This document shows, piece by piece, positions 30,213 to 39,801 of a stretch of DNA of 64,000 bases. The translations under genes were made by a program, and so were the position numbers. The number at the start of each line of letters is the position of its first letter. The stretch's first letter is position 1. Under the pieces are notes generated by a model. That model worked only from the letters and a program-made list of their open reading frames with translations. It was not told the origin of the DNA and did not search any database. Origin of the DNA: an uncultured beta proteobacterium (lineage in GTDB: Bacteria; Pseudomonadota; Gammaproteobacteria; Burkholderiales; Burkholderiaceae); NCBI GenBank assembly GCA_903935355.1, contig CAIZRK010000019.1, positions 119,569 to 183,568 on the forward strand. The letters run 5' to 3'.

Positions 30213-30245
30213 ATTTACTGCATAAAACATGGAATTTAAGGTGTT

Positions 30246-30986
30246 TTAGCCGGTATGTAGACCGCCATTGAGAGAGAAATCTGCCCCTGTGGCATAGCCC
30301 CCATCTTCGGACGCAATCCAGCAACAAATAGAGGCGATTTCATCAGGAGTACCTAAACGCTTGACTGGAACTCCGGCCACAATCTTTTCTAGTACATCTT
30401 CACGGATGGCTTTGACCATATCTGTTCCGATATATCCAGGAGAAACGGTGTTCACAGTCACGCCTTTGGCAGCTAATTCTTGCGATAGAGCCATAGTAAA
30501 ACCGTGTAAGCCTGCTTTAGCGGTAGAGTAGTTAGATTGACCAAACTGTCCTTTTTGACCATTCACTGAGGAAATATTAATAATGCGACCCCAGCCGTTA
30601 TCAGCCATACCGTCAACAACTTGCTTAGTGACATTGAACAATGAGTTCAGATTGGTATCAATCACAGCCTTCCATGCATCTGGAGTCATTTTACGGAAAA
30701 CGCTATCCCGTGTAATGCCAGCATTGTTTACTAAAATATCTACCCGACCGACCTCAGCCTTAACTTTTTCAAAGGCGGCCACTGTACTATCCCAATCAGA
30801 GACATTGCCTTCAGAGGCGATGAAGTCATATCCAAGGGCTTTTTGTTCTGCAATCCAACGATCTTTACGTGGCGAATTAGGGCCACAACCTGCAATCACC
30901 TTGTAACCATCTTTAGCTAAGCGTTGACAAATTGAGGTACCGATACCGCCCATACCACCAGTTACATACGCGATTTTTTGTGACAT
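30246..30986 (-). CDS. phaB: NADPH-dependent acetoacetyl-CoA reductase
   Basis: PhaB reduces acetoacetyl-CoA to (R)-3-hydroxybutyryl-CoA, the monomer for PHB. It is a 246-residue short-chain dehydrogenase with the cofactor motif TGGMGGIGTS (about 9-18), NNAGITRD, the catalytic Ser in NISSVNGQKGQ and Tyr/Lys in YSTAKAG, and PGYIGTDMV. It lies 36 bp downstream of phaC in the same direction. Confidence 0.97.
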   Translation of the reverse strand: MSQKIAYVTGGMGGIGTSICQRLAKDGYKVIAGCGPNSPRKDRWIAEQKALGYDFIASEGNVSDWDSTVAAFEKVKAEVGRVDILVNNAGITRDSVFRKMTPDAWKAVIDTNLNSLFNVTKQVVDGMADNGWGRIINISSVNGQKGQFGQSNYSTAKAGLHGFTMALSQELAAKGVTVNTVSPGYIGTDMVKAIREDVLEKIVAGVPVKRLGTPDEIASICCWIASEDGGYATGADFSLNGGLHTG

Positions 30987-31022
30987 TGTGATCCCCTTGT
31001 AAAAAATTGAACGAAATATTAT

Positions 31023-32654
31023 TTAAGCGGCAGGACTAGCTTTTTCTTTAACGTACTTGCCTGGTGCAGCTTCTAGTTTTTTGTACTTGGCATTACCAAA
31101 GGTTTTTCTAGCCGGAATTTGTTCGCCACCAAATTGCTCTAACCATTTTGTATAGTTTGGCCACCAACTACCTTTAATCTCAGTAGCATTAGCAAGCCAC
31201 TCATCGGCAGTTTTTGCGATCTTGTTATTTTCAAAGTAATAGCGTTTATTTTTAGATGGTGGATTAATCACACCAGCAATATGACCAGAGGCCCCTAGTA
31301 CAAAACGGTTTTTACCTTTAAGAATATGGACTGATTCATAGGCAGAAGTCCAAGGAACAATATGATCCTCGTGTGAGGCATAAATATATGCGGGACAGGT
31401 AATTTTTCCTAAATCAATCTTCTCGCCACACAAGGTTATTGTGTTTGGTTTAACTAAATCATTTTGTAAATAGGTGTGGCGTAAATACCAGCAATACATC
31501 GCGCCTGGTAAATTAGTCGAATCGCCATTCCAATACAGAAGATCAAATGGGGGTGGTGATTTTCCTTTAAGATAACCTTCAACTACGTAATTCCATACCA
31601 AATCGTTAGGGCGTAAGAAAGAGAAGGTATTACCTAAATCTAAGCCCGACATCATTCCAAACTTACCACCCTCACCCCCAATAGAGGTTTCGCGCATCTT
31701 CACCATACTTTCATCAATAAAGACATCTAAGATGCCAGTGTTGGTGAAATCTAGTAAGGTAGTAAATAGAGTTAAGCTCGCTATAGAATTATCTTTGCGG
31801 GCCGCTAATACAGCCAGTGCAGATGCAGTCAATGTTCCACCAACACAAAAACCCAAAATATTGATTTGCTTGGTTCCACCAATCTCTTTAACAACGTCAA
31901 TCGCTCGAATAACGCCCTTACCTACATAGTCTTCCCAACTCACTTGTGCCATCGAGGCATCGGGATTTTTCCAGGAAACTAAAAAGACGGTATGGCCTTG
32001 ACTCACCATATAACGCACTACTGAATTGTCAGGTTGCAAATCCAAAATGTAGTATTTGTTAATGCAAGGTGGCACCATTAAATAGGGACGCTCAAAGACT
32101 GTTTCTGTTAATGGGGTGTATTGAATAATTTCAAATAATTCACAACGAAATACTACCTGACCTTCAGTGGTGGCGATATTTTTACCAACCTCAAAAGCAC
32201 TCTCATCTGTTTGGGAAACTTTGCCTTTTTTTATGTCCCCTAATAGATTAACAATTCCATTTTGAATCGACTGCCCTTGTGAGCTAATAATGTTTTCAAG
32301 TACCTCAGGATTCGTTGCAATGAAATTGGATGGCGATAATGCATCAATCATTTGCTCTGTTGTGAACAAAATCTTTTGTCTTGCTTTTTCATCAGTCTCA
32401 ACAGCTTTTGCTAACTCCATTAAATACTTAGAATTTAATAGGTAGGTTGCGGCGATCACCTTGCTCCAAGATGAATGCCAAGCCTTACCCGCAAAGCGAC
32501 GATCCTTTAACTCAATTGCTTCTGGATTAGTAGCTATGTGTGCTAATTCAGTAAAATATTCTTTTTGTACCTCTGCTAAACGCTCTGGCGGAATCATCGC
32601 CATATGGTGTGGTGCCAAAGAAGGGGTAACGCCAGTATTCATTCCTGCAAACAT
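31023..32654 (-). CDS. phaC: Class I poly(3-hydroxyalkanoate) synthase
   Basis: PhaC polymerises hydroxybutyryl-CoA on the granule surface. The 543 residues show the lipase-like box GFCVGG with catalytic Cys270, the Asp in SHEDHIVPW and the His in GASGHIAGVINPP; the N-terminal PhaC domain occupies about 60-240. Size fits class I (single subunit; no phaE nearby). First gene of the pha run; the 109-bp region before it carries only a small TAGCC/GGCTA hairpin, and I see no clear consensus promoter. Confidence 0.97.
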   Translation of the reverse strand: MFAGMNTGVTPSLAPHHMAMIPPERLAEVQKEYFTELAHIATNPEAIELKDRRFAGKAWHSSWSKVIAATYLLNSKYLMELAKAVETDEKARQKILFTTEQMIDALSPSNFIATNPEVLENIISSQGQSIQNGIVNLLGDIKKGKVSQTDESAFEVGKNIATTEGQVVFRCELFEIIQYTPLTETVFERPYLMVPPCINKYYILDLQPDNSVVRYMVSQGHTVFLVSWKNPDASMAQVSWEDYVGKGVIRAIDVVKEIGGTKQINILGFCVGGTLTASALAVLAARKDNSIASLTLFTTLLDFTNTGILDVFIDESMVKMRETSIGGEGGKFGMMSGLDLGNTFSFLRPNDLVWNYVVEGYLKGKSPPPFDLLYWNGDSTNLPGAMYCWYLRHTYLQNDLVKPNTITLCGEKIDLGKITCPAYIYASHEDHIVPWTSAYESVHILKGKNRFVLGASGHIAGVINPPSKNKRYYFENNKIAKTADEWLANATEIKGSWWPNYTKWLEQFGGEQIPARKTFGNAKYKKLEAAPGKYVKEKASPAA

Positions 32655-32763
32655 ATTGATCTCTTAAAGTATTTATAGACATTCTCCATCTATAAGGTCT
32701 GAAGAGTTATACGCACTAACCCTAGCCTAAGGGCTAAGCTAGTGATAACCCCAACATCTCGTT

Positions 32764-33540
32764 TTATCCACTCATCCAAATACAGGATGCTATTCGCCCT
32801 GTTTGACCATCGCGACGAAAGGAAAAAAAGTGTGATTGATCGGTATAAGTACAAAATTCACCACCCTCGATCTGCACAATTCCCATCTCATTGAGGCGGC
32901 TTTTGGCTAATAAATACAGATTAGCAAAATACTTTCCTGGACTTCCCTCAAGCGCAATAAATGCCTGGTCTGGCAACGCCTTACCAGATTGAGTAAATGC
33001 ATCCAGTACATCTGTCCCGACTTCAAATGCTTGAGGACCAATCGCCGGCCCGAGCCATACAGAAATATTTGCCACAGAAAGATGGGGTGACAATGCCAAC
33101 ATTGCTGTCACTGTATTTTCTAAAACACCGTTGCATAATCCGCGCCAACCAGCATGAGCAGCGCCAATCACCTTGCCATCATCACTGGCCAATAGAACTG
33201 GTAAACAGTCTGCGGTTAATATCGTCAATACTTCATTAGGAATATCACTAACAGCAGCATCTGCTTTTATGGGGGCGCCCTTAATGGCTCGCCTACTTTG
33301 TGGCGTACTCACGTGTGTGCCATGGACTTGTTCAAGCCATATAGGCTCTTGAGGAATATGGGTATTTAAGATAGCTCGATTTGCAAGCACCTGTTTGGCG
33401 CCATCTCCAACATGATCACCAAGATTTAATGAGTGGTAGGGAGTTTTACTAATTCCACCCTCACGGGTAGTAACGAGGGCATGAACTGCTGCTGGCTTGA
33501 CTAGCCAGTTTGGGATCAGGACTGACTTAGCTTGAGGCAT
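32764..33540 (-). CDS. pgeF: Peptidoglycan-editing/purine nucleoside phosphorylase PgeF (YfiH, multicopper oxidase-like)
   Basis: A 258-residue member of the YfiH/CNF1 family, assigned roles in peptidoglycan editing and purine nucleoside handling. Motifs are the VHGTHV histidine, LTADCLPVLL with the conserved Cys and GAAHAGWRGLCNGVLE, which form the metal site. It overlaps the 3' end of rluD by 14 bp, the usual rluD-yfiH arrangement, so the two are translated together. Confidence 0.93.
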   Translation of the reverse strand: MPQAKSVLIPNWLVKPAAVHALVTTREGGISKTPYHSLNLGDHVGDGAKQVLANRAILNTHIPQEPIWLEQVHGTHVSTPQSRRAIKGAPIKADAAVSDIPNEVLTILTADCLPVLLASDDGKVIGAAHAGWRGLCNGVLENTVTAMLALSPHLSVANISVWLGPAIGPQAFEVGTDVLDAFTQSGKALPDQAFIALEGSPGKYFANLYLLAKSRLNEMGIVQIEGGEFCTYTDQSHFFSFRRDGQTGRIASCIWMSG

Positions 33541-34564
33541 TCTGAATCGAGGCCAATAAGGCTGCTTCTTGTGGTAAATCTGCTGGAGTCATCCCCACTT
33601 TGGAGAGTAGCTCCATCAGGTCTACTGGTGGCAACCTAAACCAAGTCATTACCTCTAAAGAAACGGGGTGTTGCAAACTTAAAGCGAAAGCGTGAAGTGC
33701 TTGGCGCTCAAACGGTAAATCCTTCGCAGAACCTGGGGTTCTTTTTCGGTAAACGGGATCCCCTAACAAGGGGAAACCTAAAGACTCTAGGTGTACCCGA
33801 ATCTGGTGAGTGCGCCCTGTCTCTAAGCGACATTCCAACAAAGCAACCGGGCTAGTCAAGAATTGACCTTTCGCCAAGCGCCTAAAAAGGGTTGCAGCCG
33901 GCTTTCCTTGGGTAGAGCCAGCGGCCATCTTTAAGCGATCCCGCTGATCTCGTCCTACTGTGGCTAATACCTTACCTTGTGAGGGAGTCTCCCCCCAGAC
34001 CCAAGCTAAATAACGGCGTCCGACTGTGCGCTCCTGCAACTGCCTAACTAAAGCGGTCTGAGCGTGCGCTGTCCTTGCTACCACCATCAATCCAGAAGTA
34101 TCTTTATCTAAGCGATGCACTATGCCTGCTCTAGGTAGATTCTTTAGCTCGGGGTAATGAAACAAAAGAGCGTTGAGCAAGGTCCCCGTCCAATTACCAG
34201 CTGCAGGGTGAACCACCAGTCCAGGTGGTTTATTGACCACAATCAAAGACTCATCCTCATAAACCACGTCTAACGGGATATTTTCAGGGCCAAAAGCAAA
34301 TTGCTCAGGCATTTCTTGTGGAAAGACCTTAATACTCTCCCCACCCCGAAGCAAATAGCGGGCTTTGGTGATTTTTCCATCTACCGTGACCGCTCCAGCC
34401 TCAACCCAGGATTTAAGACGATTACGGGAATAATCGGGTAAAGCAGCTGCTAGGATCTTGTCCAAGCGCTCGCCATCCACATCATGGGGAATTTCTAGGG
34501 TAATGAAATCCTCTTCATCGATATAATCAATGGGATTCGATTCAGGAGTATGCGGCAATGCCAC
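33527..34564 (-). CDS. rluD: Ribosomal large subunit pseudouridine synthase D
   Basis: RluD makes pseudouridines in helix 69 of 23S rRNA. It has 345 residues with an N-terminal S4 domain (GERLDKILAAALPDYSRNRLK), the catalytic Asp in IVHRLDKDTSGLMVVA and the late motif ETGRTHQIRVHL. The divergent neighbour is bamD, an order conserved in many beta- and gammaproteobacteria. Confidence 0.96.
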   Translation of the reverse strand: MALPHTPESNPIDYIDEEDFITLEIPHDVDGERLDKILAAALPDYSRNRLKSWVEAGAVTVDGKITKARYLLRGGESIKVFPQEMPEQFAFGPENIPLDVVYEDESLIVVNKPPGLVVHPAAGNWTGTLLNALLFHYPELKNLPRAGIVHRLDKDTSGLMVVARTAHAQTALVRQLQERTVGRRYLAWVWGETPSQGKVLATVGRDQRDRLKMAAGSTQGKPAATLFRRLAKGQFLTSPVALLECRLETGRTHQIRVHLESLGFPLLGDPVYRKRTPGSAKDLPFERQALHAFALSLQHPVSLEVMTWFRLPPVDLMELLSKVGMTPADLPQEAALLASIQNASS

Positions 34565-34626
34565 GCTTAAAGAGCCTTTTAGTTATGTCGGACGTTATTT
34601 CAGATGCCAGTTTAAGGCTTGCTGCC

Positions 34627-35478
34627 ATGGTTGAGCCATTCGCGCAAAAAAGCCTTTTTCCCAGAAAAACGTTTTCGCTCACGCTTTTTATAGCCGCTAG
34701 TGCTACCCTCCTCCTATTGAGTGGCTGTGCGGGTAGCGATGGTCAAAAAGACGATGCGGATATTTGGTCAGAAACCAAGCTTTACTCTGAAGCCACTGAC
34801 AAACTGAATGATGGTGATTTTGCTAAATGTGGCAAATATTTTGAAAAACTAGAAGGTCGCTTTCCTTTTGGCCCCTACTCACAACAAGCACAAATTAATG
34901 CTGCCTACTGTTATTGGAAGGCCCAAGAACAAGCTCAAGCCCTAGTTGCGATTGATCGCTTTATTAAATTGCATCAAGGCAGCCCTAATTTAGATTACGC
35001 CTACTATCTTAAGGGCCTTATCACCTTTAATGATGACTTAGGCTGGCTTGGTAAATTTACTGGTCAAGATTTAAGTGAGCGGGATCCCAAAGCAGCAAAA
35101 GAGGCTTTTGAATCATTTAAGGTCGTAGTTGAGCGATTCCCAGACAGTAAATACGCGCCCGATGCCTTAGATCGCATGCGCTATATCGTGAACTCTTTAG
35201 CTGAAGCAGATGTCATCGTAGCTCGTTTTTACTATCAACGCGGTGCCTATTTGGCATCCGCTAACCGCGCTCAACTGGTGATTCGGGATTATGATCGCGC
35301 ACCTGCAGTTGAAGAGGCACTTTACCTATTGGTGAAGTCCTATGAAAAGTTAGGGATGAACGACCTTAGCTCCGATGCAATGAGAGTTCTTCAGCTTAAC
35401 TTCCCAGATGGTCAGATGTTAGCTTCTGGGCAACGCGTTAAAAAAGAGCGCAAATGGTGGCAGTTCTGGAATAAATAA
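34627..35478 (+). CDS. bamD: Outer membrane protein assembly lipoprotein BamD
   Basis: BamD is the essential lipoprotein of the BAM complex that inserts beta-barrels into the outer membrane. It has a positively charged start, a hydrophobic segment and a lipobox LLSGC, followed by five TPR-like repeats (KLNDGDFAKCGKYFEKLEGRF and so on). I chose ATG 34627 (283 aa) because it has AAGG nine bases upstream and gives a normal lipoprotein signal length; ATG 34585 and 34558 are also in frame and would add 14 or 23 residues. Confidence 0.93.
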   Translation: MVEPFAQKSLFPRKTFSLTLFIAASATLLLLSGCAGSDGQKDDADIWSETKLYSEATDKLNDGDFAKCGKYFEKLEGRFPFGPYSQQAQINAAYCYWKAQEQAQALVAIDRFIKLHQGSPNLDYAYYLKGLITFNDDLGWLGKFTGQDLSERDPKAAKEAFESFKVVVERFPDSKYAPDALDRMRYIVNSLAEADVIVARFYYQRGAYLASANRAQLVIRDYDRAPAVEEALYLLVKSYEKLGMNDLSSDAMRVLQLNFPDGQMLASGQRVKKERKWWQFWNK

Positions 35479-35495
35479 GCCTCTACTTGAGTTGC

Positions 35496-36620
35496 TTATT
35501 TAATCTCCACTGGCACACGTGGGGCCAAGGCGCAAATTAATTCATAGCCAATGGTACCGCTCATTTGAGCGACATCATCTACCGGAATGACTTTACCCCA
35601 TAACTCAACCATGCTACCTACCTTGGCATGGGGTGCATCTCGCAGATCTACCGTGATCATATCCATAGACACTTGACCTGCTAATGGGCAGATTACCCCC
35701 TGCTTATCTTCACCAGCATCCTCTATCCACACTGGCGTGCCATCTTGGGCATGCCTTGGATAGCCGTCAGCATATCCACAAGCAATGACACCAATTCGCA
35801 TATCTTCTGGCGCTTGGTAACGACCGCCATAACCGACATGATCTCCCTTTTTGAGTTCTTGAATAGCTATGATCTGGCTACGTAGTTGCATCACTGCCTG
35901 CAAATCTGAGCGAACAATGTCTGCAAAGGTACCGGTGGGCGAGACACCGTAGAGCATGATGCCTGGGCGAATCCAGTCACCTAATGCATTACGATGCCAC
36001 AAAATAGCTGCTGAATTAGCCAATGAACTAGGGGCATGCAACCCTTCTGTAACATCATTAAAGCATTCCATCTGTTCGCCTACCGATGGAGATCGATCGA
36101 CTTGATCGGCATTAGCAAAATGGGTCATATGGTGCATACGATAAGAGCTCGCATGTAGGCGATGAAAAGCAGTTCGATACTGGGCTGGTTTGAAGCCCAA
36201 TCGATTCATTCCAGAATTGAGTTTGAGAAAGACATTAAATTCATGTCCGGATTTGCCTTTATACGATTCAAGCCATTGAACCTGCTTTTCACAATGCACT
36301 ACCAGGTCGCACTGAAGCTGATCTGCTTGCTCTAGCTCAGCCTCATGAAACAATCCCTCTAGGAGCAGAATGCGACCCTGCCAGCCATGGTCTCGAAGCC
36401 ATTGCGCATCGGCAATATCTAGTAGAGCAAACCCATCAGTTAAATCTAAGCCTTGCAGGGCTGCATTTAAGGTGTGCCCATACCCTTTAGCCTTGATGAC
36501 TGACCAAATCTTAGATTCTGGGGCAAGCTCCCGAATTCGGTTTAAATTATGCCGAAAGGCCTTGGTGTCAATAGATGCCAAAATTGGTCTATGAATCAAC
36601 TGATTAGCTACAGAGAGCAT
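35496..36620 (-). CDS. alr: Alanine racemase
   Basis: Alr converts L- to D-alanine for peptidoglycan using PLP. The 374 residues include the PLP lysine in SVIKAKGYGH (about 40), the second catalytic Tyr region GDHVGYGGRYQ, GYADGYPR and the C-terminal barrel. Start ATG 36620 is chosen because a perfect GGAGG stands 7 bases before it; an earlier ATG at 36638 lies inside that ribosome-binding region. It converges on bamD and is divergent from lplT. Confidence 0.96.
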   Translation of the reverse strand: MLSVANQLIHRPILASIDTKAFRHNLNRIRELAPESKIWSVIKAKGYGHTLNAALQGLDLTDGFALLDIADAQWLRDHGWQGRILLLEGLFHEAELEQADQLQCDLVVHCEKQVQWLESYKGKSGHEFNVFLKLNSGMNRLGFKPAQYRTAFHRLHASSYRMHHMTHFANADQVDRSPSVGEQMECFNDVTEGLHAPSSLANSAAILWHRNALGDWIRPGIMLYGVSPTGTFADIVRSDLQAVMQLRSQIIAIQELKKGDHVGYGGRYQAPEDMRIGVIACGYADGYPRHAQDGTPVWIEDAGEDKQGVICPLAGQVSMDMITVDLRDAPHAKVGSMVELWGKVIPVDDVAQMSGTIGYELICALAPRVPVEIK

Positions 36621-36670
36621 ATTCACCCCTCCTTTCATGTTTTAATTACGTCAATGACTAGATTGTACGA

Positions 36671-37996
36671 ATGAACCGTAGTTTTTACATCATTATGGCG
36701 GCGCAATTTTTTTCGTCGCTTGCTGATAATGCTTTGCTGATCGCAGCAATAGCTCTTCTGGCCCAGCTTAGTGCTCCGGCCTGGATGACCCCTTTACTCA
36801 AATTATTCTTCGTGCTCTCTTATGTCATCTTGGCTGCTTTTGTTGGCGCTTTTGCTGATTCCCGCCCTAAGGGCAATGTTATGTTTATTACCAACACCAT
36901 TAAGTTTATTGGTTGTGTTGTGATGTTATTTGGCAGTCATCCCTTGTTTGCTTACGCCATTGTGGGCCTAGGGGCAGCAGCCTATTCTCCTGCTAAATAT
37001 GGCATTTTGACAGAATTACTTCCCCCAGAAAAACTGGTAGCAGCCAATGGCTGGATTGAGGGCTTAACGGTAGGCTCGATCATTATGGGTACCGTGCTTG
37101 GCGGTATTTTGATCAGTAAAACGGTGTCCCAAGGACTTTTAAGCTTTGATTTACCTATCCTAGATACTGGGATTGATACTGCTGCAGAATCGGCCATTCT
37201 TATCATCATGCTGATATATGTCTTGGCTGCATTCATTAATTTGCGTATTCCTGATACCGGCGCGCGTTATGTTTCTCAAAAGACCAACCCAGTTGAATTA
37301 ATCAAAGATTTTGCAGTTTGCTTTAAGACGCTGTGGGATGATCGTTTAGGTCAAATCTCTTTAGCAGTTACCACTCTGTTTTGGGGTGCTGGTGCTACTT
37401 TGCAGTTTATTGTGATTAAGTGGGCTCAAGTTGCCCTGAATATGAACTTATCCCAAGGCGCTATTTTGCAAGCCATATCTGCTGTTGGGGTTGCTGGAGG
37501 TGCGGTTTGGGCAGCTTGGCGGGTACCACTCAGAAGCTCTCTCAACGTTCTACCTTATGGCATGGCAATGGGTGTAGTGGTTTGTGCTTTAGCTGTCTAT
37601 AACTCTGATATGTTGCCAAACACCACCATCATGACCTTTGGCAAGCTTGAGCTAACTCTGAACTTATTACCGGCCTACTGTTTATTAATCTTGGTAGGTT
37701 GGTTAGCAGGTTATTTTGTAGTTCCTATGAATGCCCTATTACAGCATCGTGGGCATGTATTAATGTCTGCTGGACACTCTATTGCTGTTCAAAACTTTAA
37801 TGAAAATATCTCAGTGCTGCTAATGCTTTTAATGTATTCAGGGTTAATTTGGCTAGATGTACCTATTACTTTTGTGATCATTGGTTTTGGTATTGCAGTA
37901 AGCTTAATTATGTGGCTAGTCATTAAACGTCATCATGCAAACCAAGCAGAATATGACTCTATGCATCTAATCGGGGAACATAAACACACGCATTAA
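36671..37996 (+). CDS. lplT: Lysophospholipid transporter LplT
   Basis: LplT is an MFS flippase bringing lysophospholipids across the inner membrane for re-acylation. The 441-residue protein begins directly in the first membrane segment, contains SLADNALLIAAIALL, an ADSRPKGNVM loop (motif A place), SPAKYGILTELLPPEKLVAANG, the family hallmark, and about 12 membrane segments, ending in a His-rich tail. It lies beside alr, rimI and tsaB as in other Burkholderiales. No acyltransferase (aas) is nearby. Confidence 0.94.
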   Translation: MNRSFYIIMAAQFFSSLADNALLIAAIALLAQLSAPAWMTPLLKLFFVLSYVILAAFVGAFADSRPKGNVMFITNTIKFIGCVVMLFGSHPLFAYAIVGLGAAAYSPAKYGILTELLPPEKLVAANGWIEGLTVGSIIMGTVLGGILISKTVSQGLLSFDLPILDTGIDTAAESAILIIMLIYVLAAFINLRIPDTGARYVSQKTNPVELIKDFAVCFKTLWDDRLGQISLAVTTLFWGAGATLQFIVIKWAQVALNMNLSQGAILQAISAVGVAGGAVWAAWRVPLRSSLNVLPYGMAMGVVVCALAVYNSDMLPNTTIMTFGKLELTLNLLPAYCLLILVGWLAGYFVVPMNALLQHRGHVLMSAGHSIAVQNFNENISVLLMLLMYSGLIWLDVPITFVIIGFGIAVSLIMWLVIKRHHANQAEYDSMHLIGEHKHTH

Positions 37997-37999
37997 AGC

Positions 38000-38527
38000 T
38001 TAGCAGTTTAGTAATACAGATTTAGCGAGCAATAAATCCTGCCAAAGCAATCTTTTATCTTTTGGCTTAGAAAGTAATTGATTTAATTCAAAAGTAGCAA
38101 TGAGCGCAATTTCTTGAGCACCTTCTACGCTCATTGCTAAGATAGTTTCCCTAAGGTCTGGAAGAGATTCTTTTTCACCCGATAATTTTTGAGCAGCTAA
38201 ACCACCAAAGGCAACAGCTACGATAGGTTCGCCATCTTGAGGAATTTCAAGGGGATTGATTTTATCTGTGGGAATTTTCCAAGACCATTCATGTGTGTTC
38301 AGGCCAAGTACTCGAACGATATTAGTGAATAATACTTGCGCATCTCCCTGAGGCTTATTACCAAAAAACCACCAAGTTCCAAAACTAATCTTATCAGCAG
38401 TATTCTGATGAAGATTATCCTCAGTAGGGGCAATATGAGGTTCGGAGGCAGGTATAGGAAGCTCTCGCGAAGTCCATTGCGTGATACCCATTTCTTTTAA
38501 AAATCTAGTGTTGGTGTCAGTATTCAT
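38000..38527 (-). CDS. HolD-like (DNA polymerase III psi) / uracil-DNA-glycosylase-like protein without catalytic motifs
   Basis: A 175-residue protein overlapping rimI by ATGA. The N-terminus (LKEMGITQWTSRELP, residues 10-24) resembles E. coli HolD (LQQLGITQWSLRRPG), and further similarity follows in order: NIVRVLGL against DVLRALTV, KIPTDKINPLEIPQ against LTPEKIAMLPQ, SVEGAQ against SLEGAQ, and KRLLWQDLL against RAALWQQI. HolD peptides are quoted from memory. The body also recalls family-4 uracil-DNA glycosylases, often next to rimI in related genera (IVAVAFGGLAAQKL; the final PKDKRLLWQDL), but the GEAPG active-site loop, iron-sulphur cysteines and HP motif are missing. My first choice is a clamp-loader psi subunit, next a dead glycosylase. 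Confidence 0.6.
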   Translation of the reverse strand: MNTDTNTRFLKEMGITQWTSRELPIPASEPHIAPTEDNLHQNTADKISFGTWWFFGNKPQGDAQVLFTNIVRVLGLNTHEWSWKIPTDKINPLEIPQDGEPIVAVAFGGLAAQKLSGEKESLPDLRETILAMSVEGAQEIALIATFELNQLLSKPKDKRLLWQDLLLAKSVLLNC

Positions 38528-39051
38528 GTCAATAGCTTAATCGATTTAGCTAAAACCAAGGCATCTTCCCGAGAACTGGAACCGGTATTAGTATTGGTAG
38601 GGTAATAATTTTTACGTGTGCCAATTTGTTCATAAGCTAAGTGCTCGTATAGTTTTAGTGCATTAGTGTTGCTAGGTCTAACCTCCAAAATGATACGTGC
38701 CATCTTTTGTTGAGCTGCTACACCTTCGATGGCCTGCATCATTCTAAGACCAATACCAAAGCGTCTCAGCTTAGGTGAAACAGTGATATTTAAGAGATGC
38801 AGTTCATCAACGGCCGGGAAAAGCACGCAATAAGCCCACAGAATCTGAGAATCTAAATAGCTGCCTTTAATAGAGTTTTCTAATTGGGGGCGAATGCAAT
38901 ATGCCCAATGGCCTGCCGCTAAAGAATCGGTAAAGTTTCCCCTAGTCCAAGGGTGGATATGGGAAGGTGCTTCGATTGCTAGCACCGCATCAAGGTCTGC
39001 GAGAACCATAGGCGAGAAGCTTAGCTCTGTACCACCCTCATATTCAGACAT
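38524..39051 (-). CDS. rimI: Ribosomal protein S18 alanine N-acetyltransferase (RimI)
   Basis: RimI is a GNAT enzyme that acetylates the N-terminal alanine of ribosomal protein S18. The 175-residue sequence has the acyl-CoA loop KLRRFGIGLRMMQ (R-x-x-G-x-G type), ITVSPKLR before it and the VRPSNTNALKLYEHLAYEQIGTRKNYYP motif that is diagnostic for RimI. It overlaps tsaB by 8 bp upstream and the HolD-like gene by 4 bp downstream, so all three are one transcript. Confidence 0.94.
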   Translation of the reverse strand: MSEYEGGTELSFSPMVLADLDAVLAIEAPSHIHPWTRGNFTDSLAAGHWAYCIRPQLENSIKGSYLDSQILWAYCVLFPAVDELHLLNITVSPKLRRFGIGLRMMQAIEGVAAQQKMARIILEVRPSNTNALKLYEHLAYEQIGTRKNYYPTNTNTGSSSREDALVLAKSIKLLT

Positions 39052-39769
39052 GATTAGATTGAGTTCGCTCTAGTGTAGTGAGGGCAACTTTATTTCTAAT
39101 ATATAAAGGTTCAAGCAAGTGGACATCTTGCTGGAGTCCTTGAGACCACATGGCATTAGCACAGGACAAGATACCTAGAGCATGAATACCAATATCTGCA
39201 TTGATCTGGTGCTGATCCAATGGTATTGCTTGATTGGCGAATAAACGCTTACCAAATTCGCTGATGGCGCTACCAGCGAGATACTCTACGCCAGTTAAGT
39301 CAACTAGCTCTGGGGCAGAAAGCTCAATACCATCTACTCTTTTGGGTAAACCTAAGGCTGTATTTTCATAGTGAGCCCAATAGGACTCACCCATCCGAGC
39401 ATCTATGGCTATAGCAAATACATTAGCTCCCGAGGCAATGAAGTCTGGTGTTTGAAATAACTGAGCAGCAATGGCATCTAAGCTAACCACAGGCAATACA
39501 GGTAGCTTGGCTGCGCTTGCTAAGCCCTGCACTACTGCGATACCTAAACGCACACCAGTAAAGGCGCCAGGACCTGTTCCCACAGCAATCGCATCTAATT
39601 GATTCAGTTTAGTGGAGGCTTGACCTAACAGTTCATCAATCCAAGGTAATAAGAGCTGGCTAGCGCCAGCCGACACTTGCTGATGTCGAACTAATGGCGG
39701 TGTGCCATCCAAAGATAAAGCCACCGAACACCAAGCAGACGAGGTGTCGATGGCTAAGATACGCGCCAC
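39044..39769 (-). CDS. tsaB: tRNA threonylcarbamoyladenosine biosynthesis protein TsaB
   Basis: TsaB is the scaffold partner of TsaD in making t6A on ANN-decoding tRNAs. 241 residues, ASKHA-fold: ILAIDTSSAWCSVAL at the N-terminus and VGTGPGAFTGVRLGIAVVQGLA as the family signature (about 64-85). It starts 32 bp after the VOC gene of the propionate cluster and may be read through from it. tsaB-rimI adjacency is widespread. Confidence 0.95.
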   Translation of the reverse strand: MARILAIDTSSAWCSVALSLDGTPPLVRHQQVSAGASQLLLPWIDELLGQASTKLNQLDAIAVGTGPGAFTGVRLGIAVVQGLASAAKLPVLPVVSLDAIAAQLFQTPDFIASGANVFAIAIDARMGESYWAHYENTALGLPKRVDGIELSAPELVDLTGVEYLAGSAISEFGKRLFANQAIPLDQHQINADIGIHALGILSCANAMWSQGLQQDVHLLEPLYIRNKVALTTLERTQSNHV

Positions 39770-39801
39770 TGAATAACCTTCTTAGAAAATAGAACTCTAT
39801 T

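Noticed and set aside
32764..32772. TTATCCACT, a near-match to a DnaA box
   Set aside because: One mismatch, single copy and inside the end of pgeF; expected by chance.
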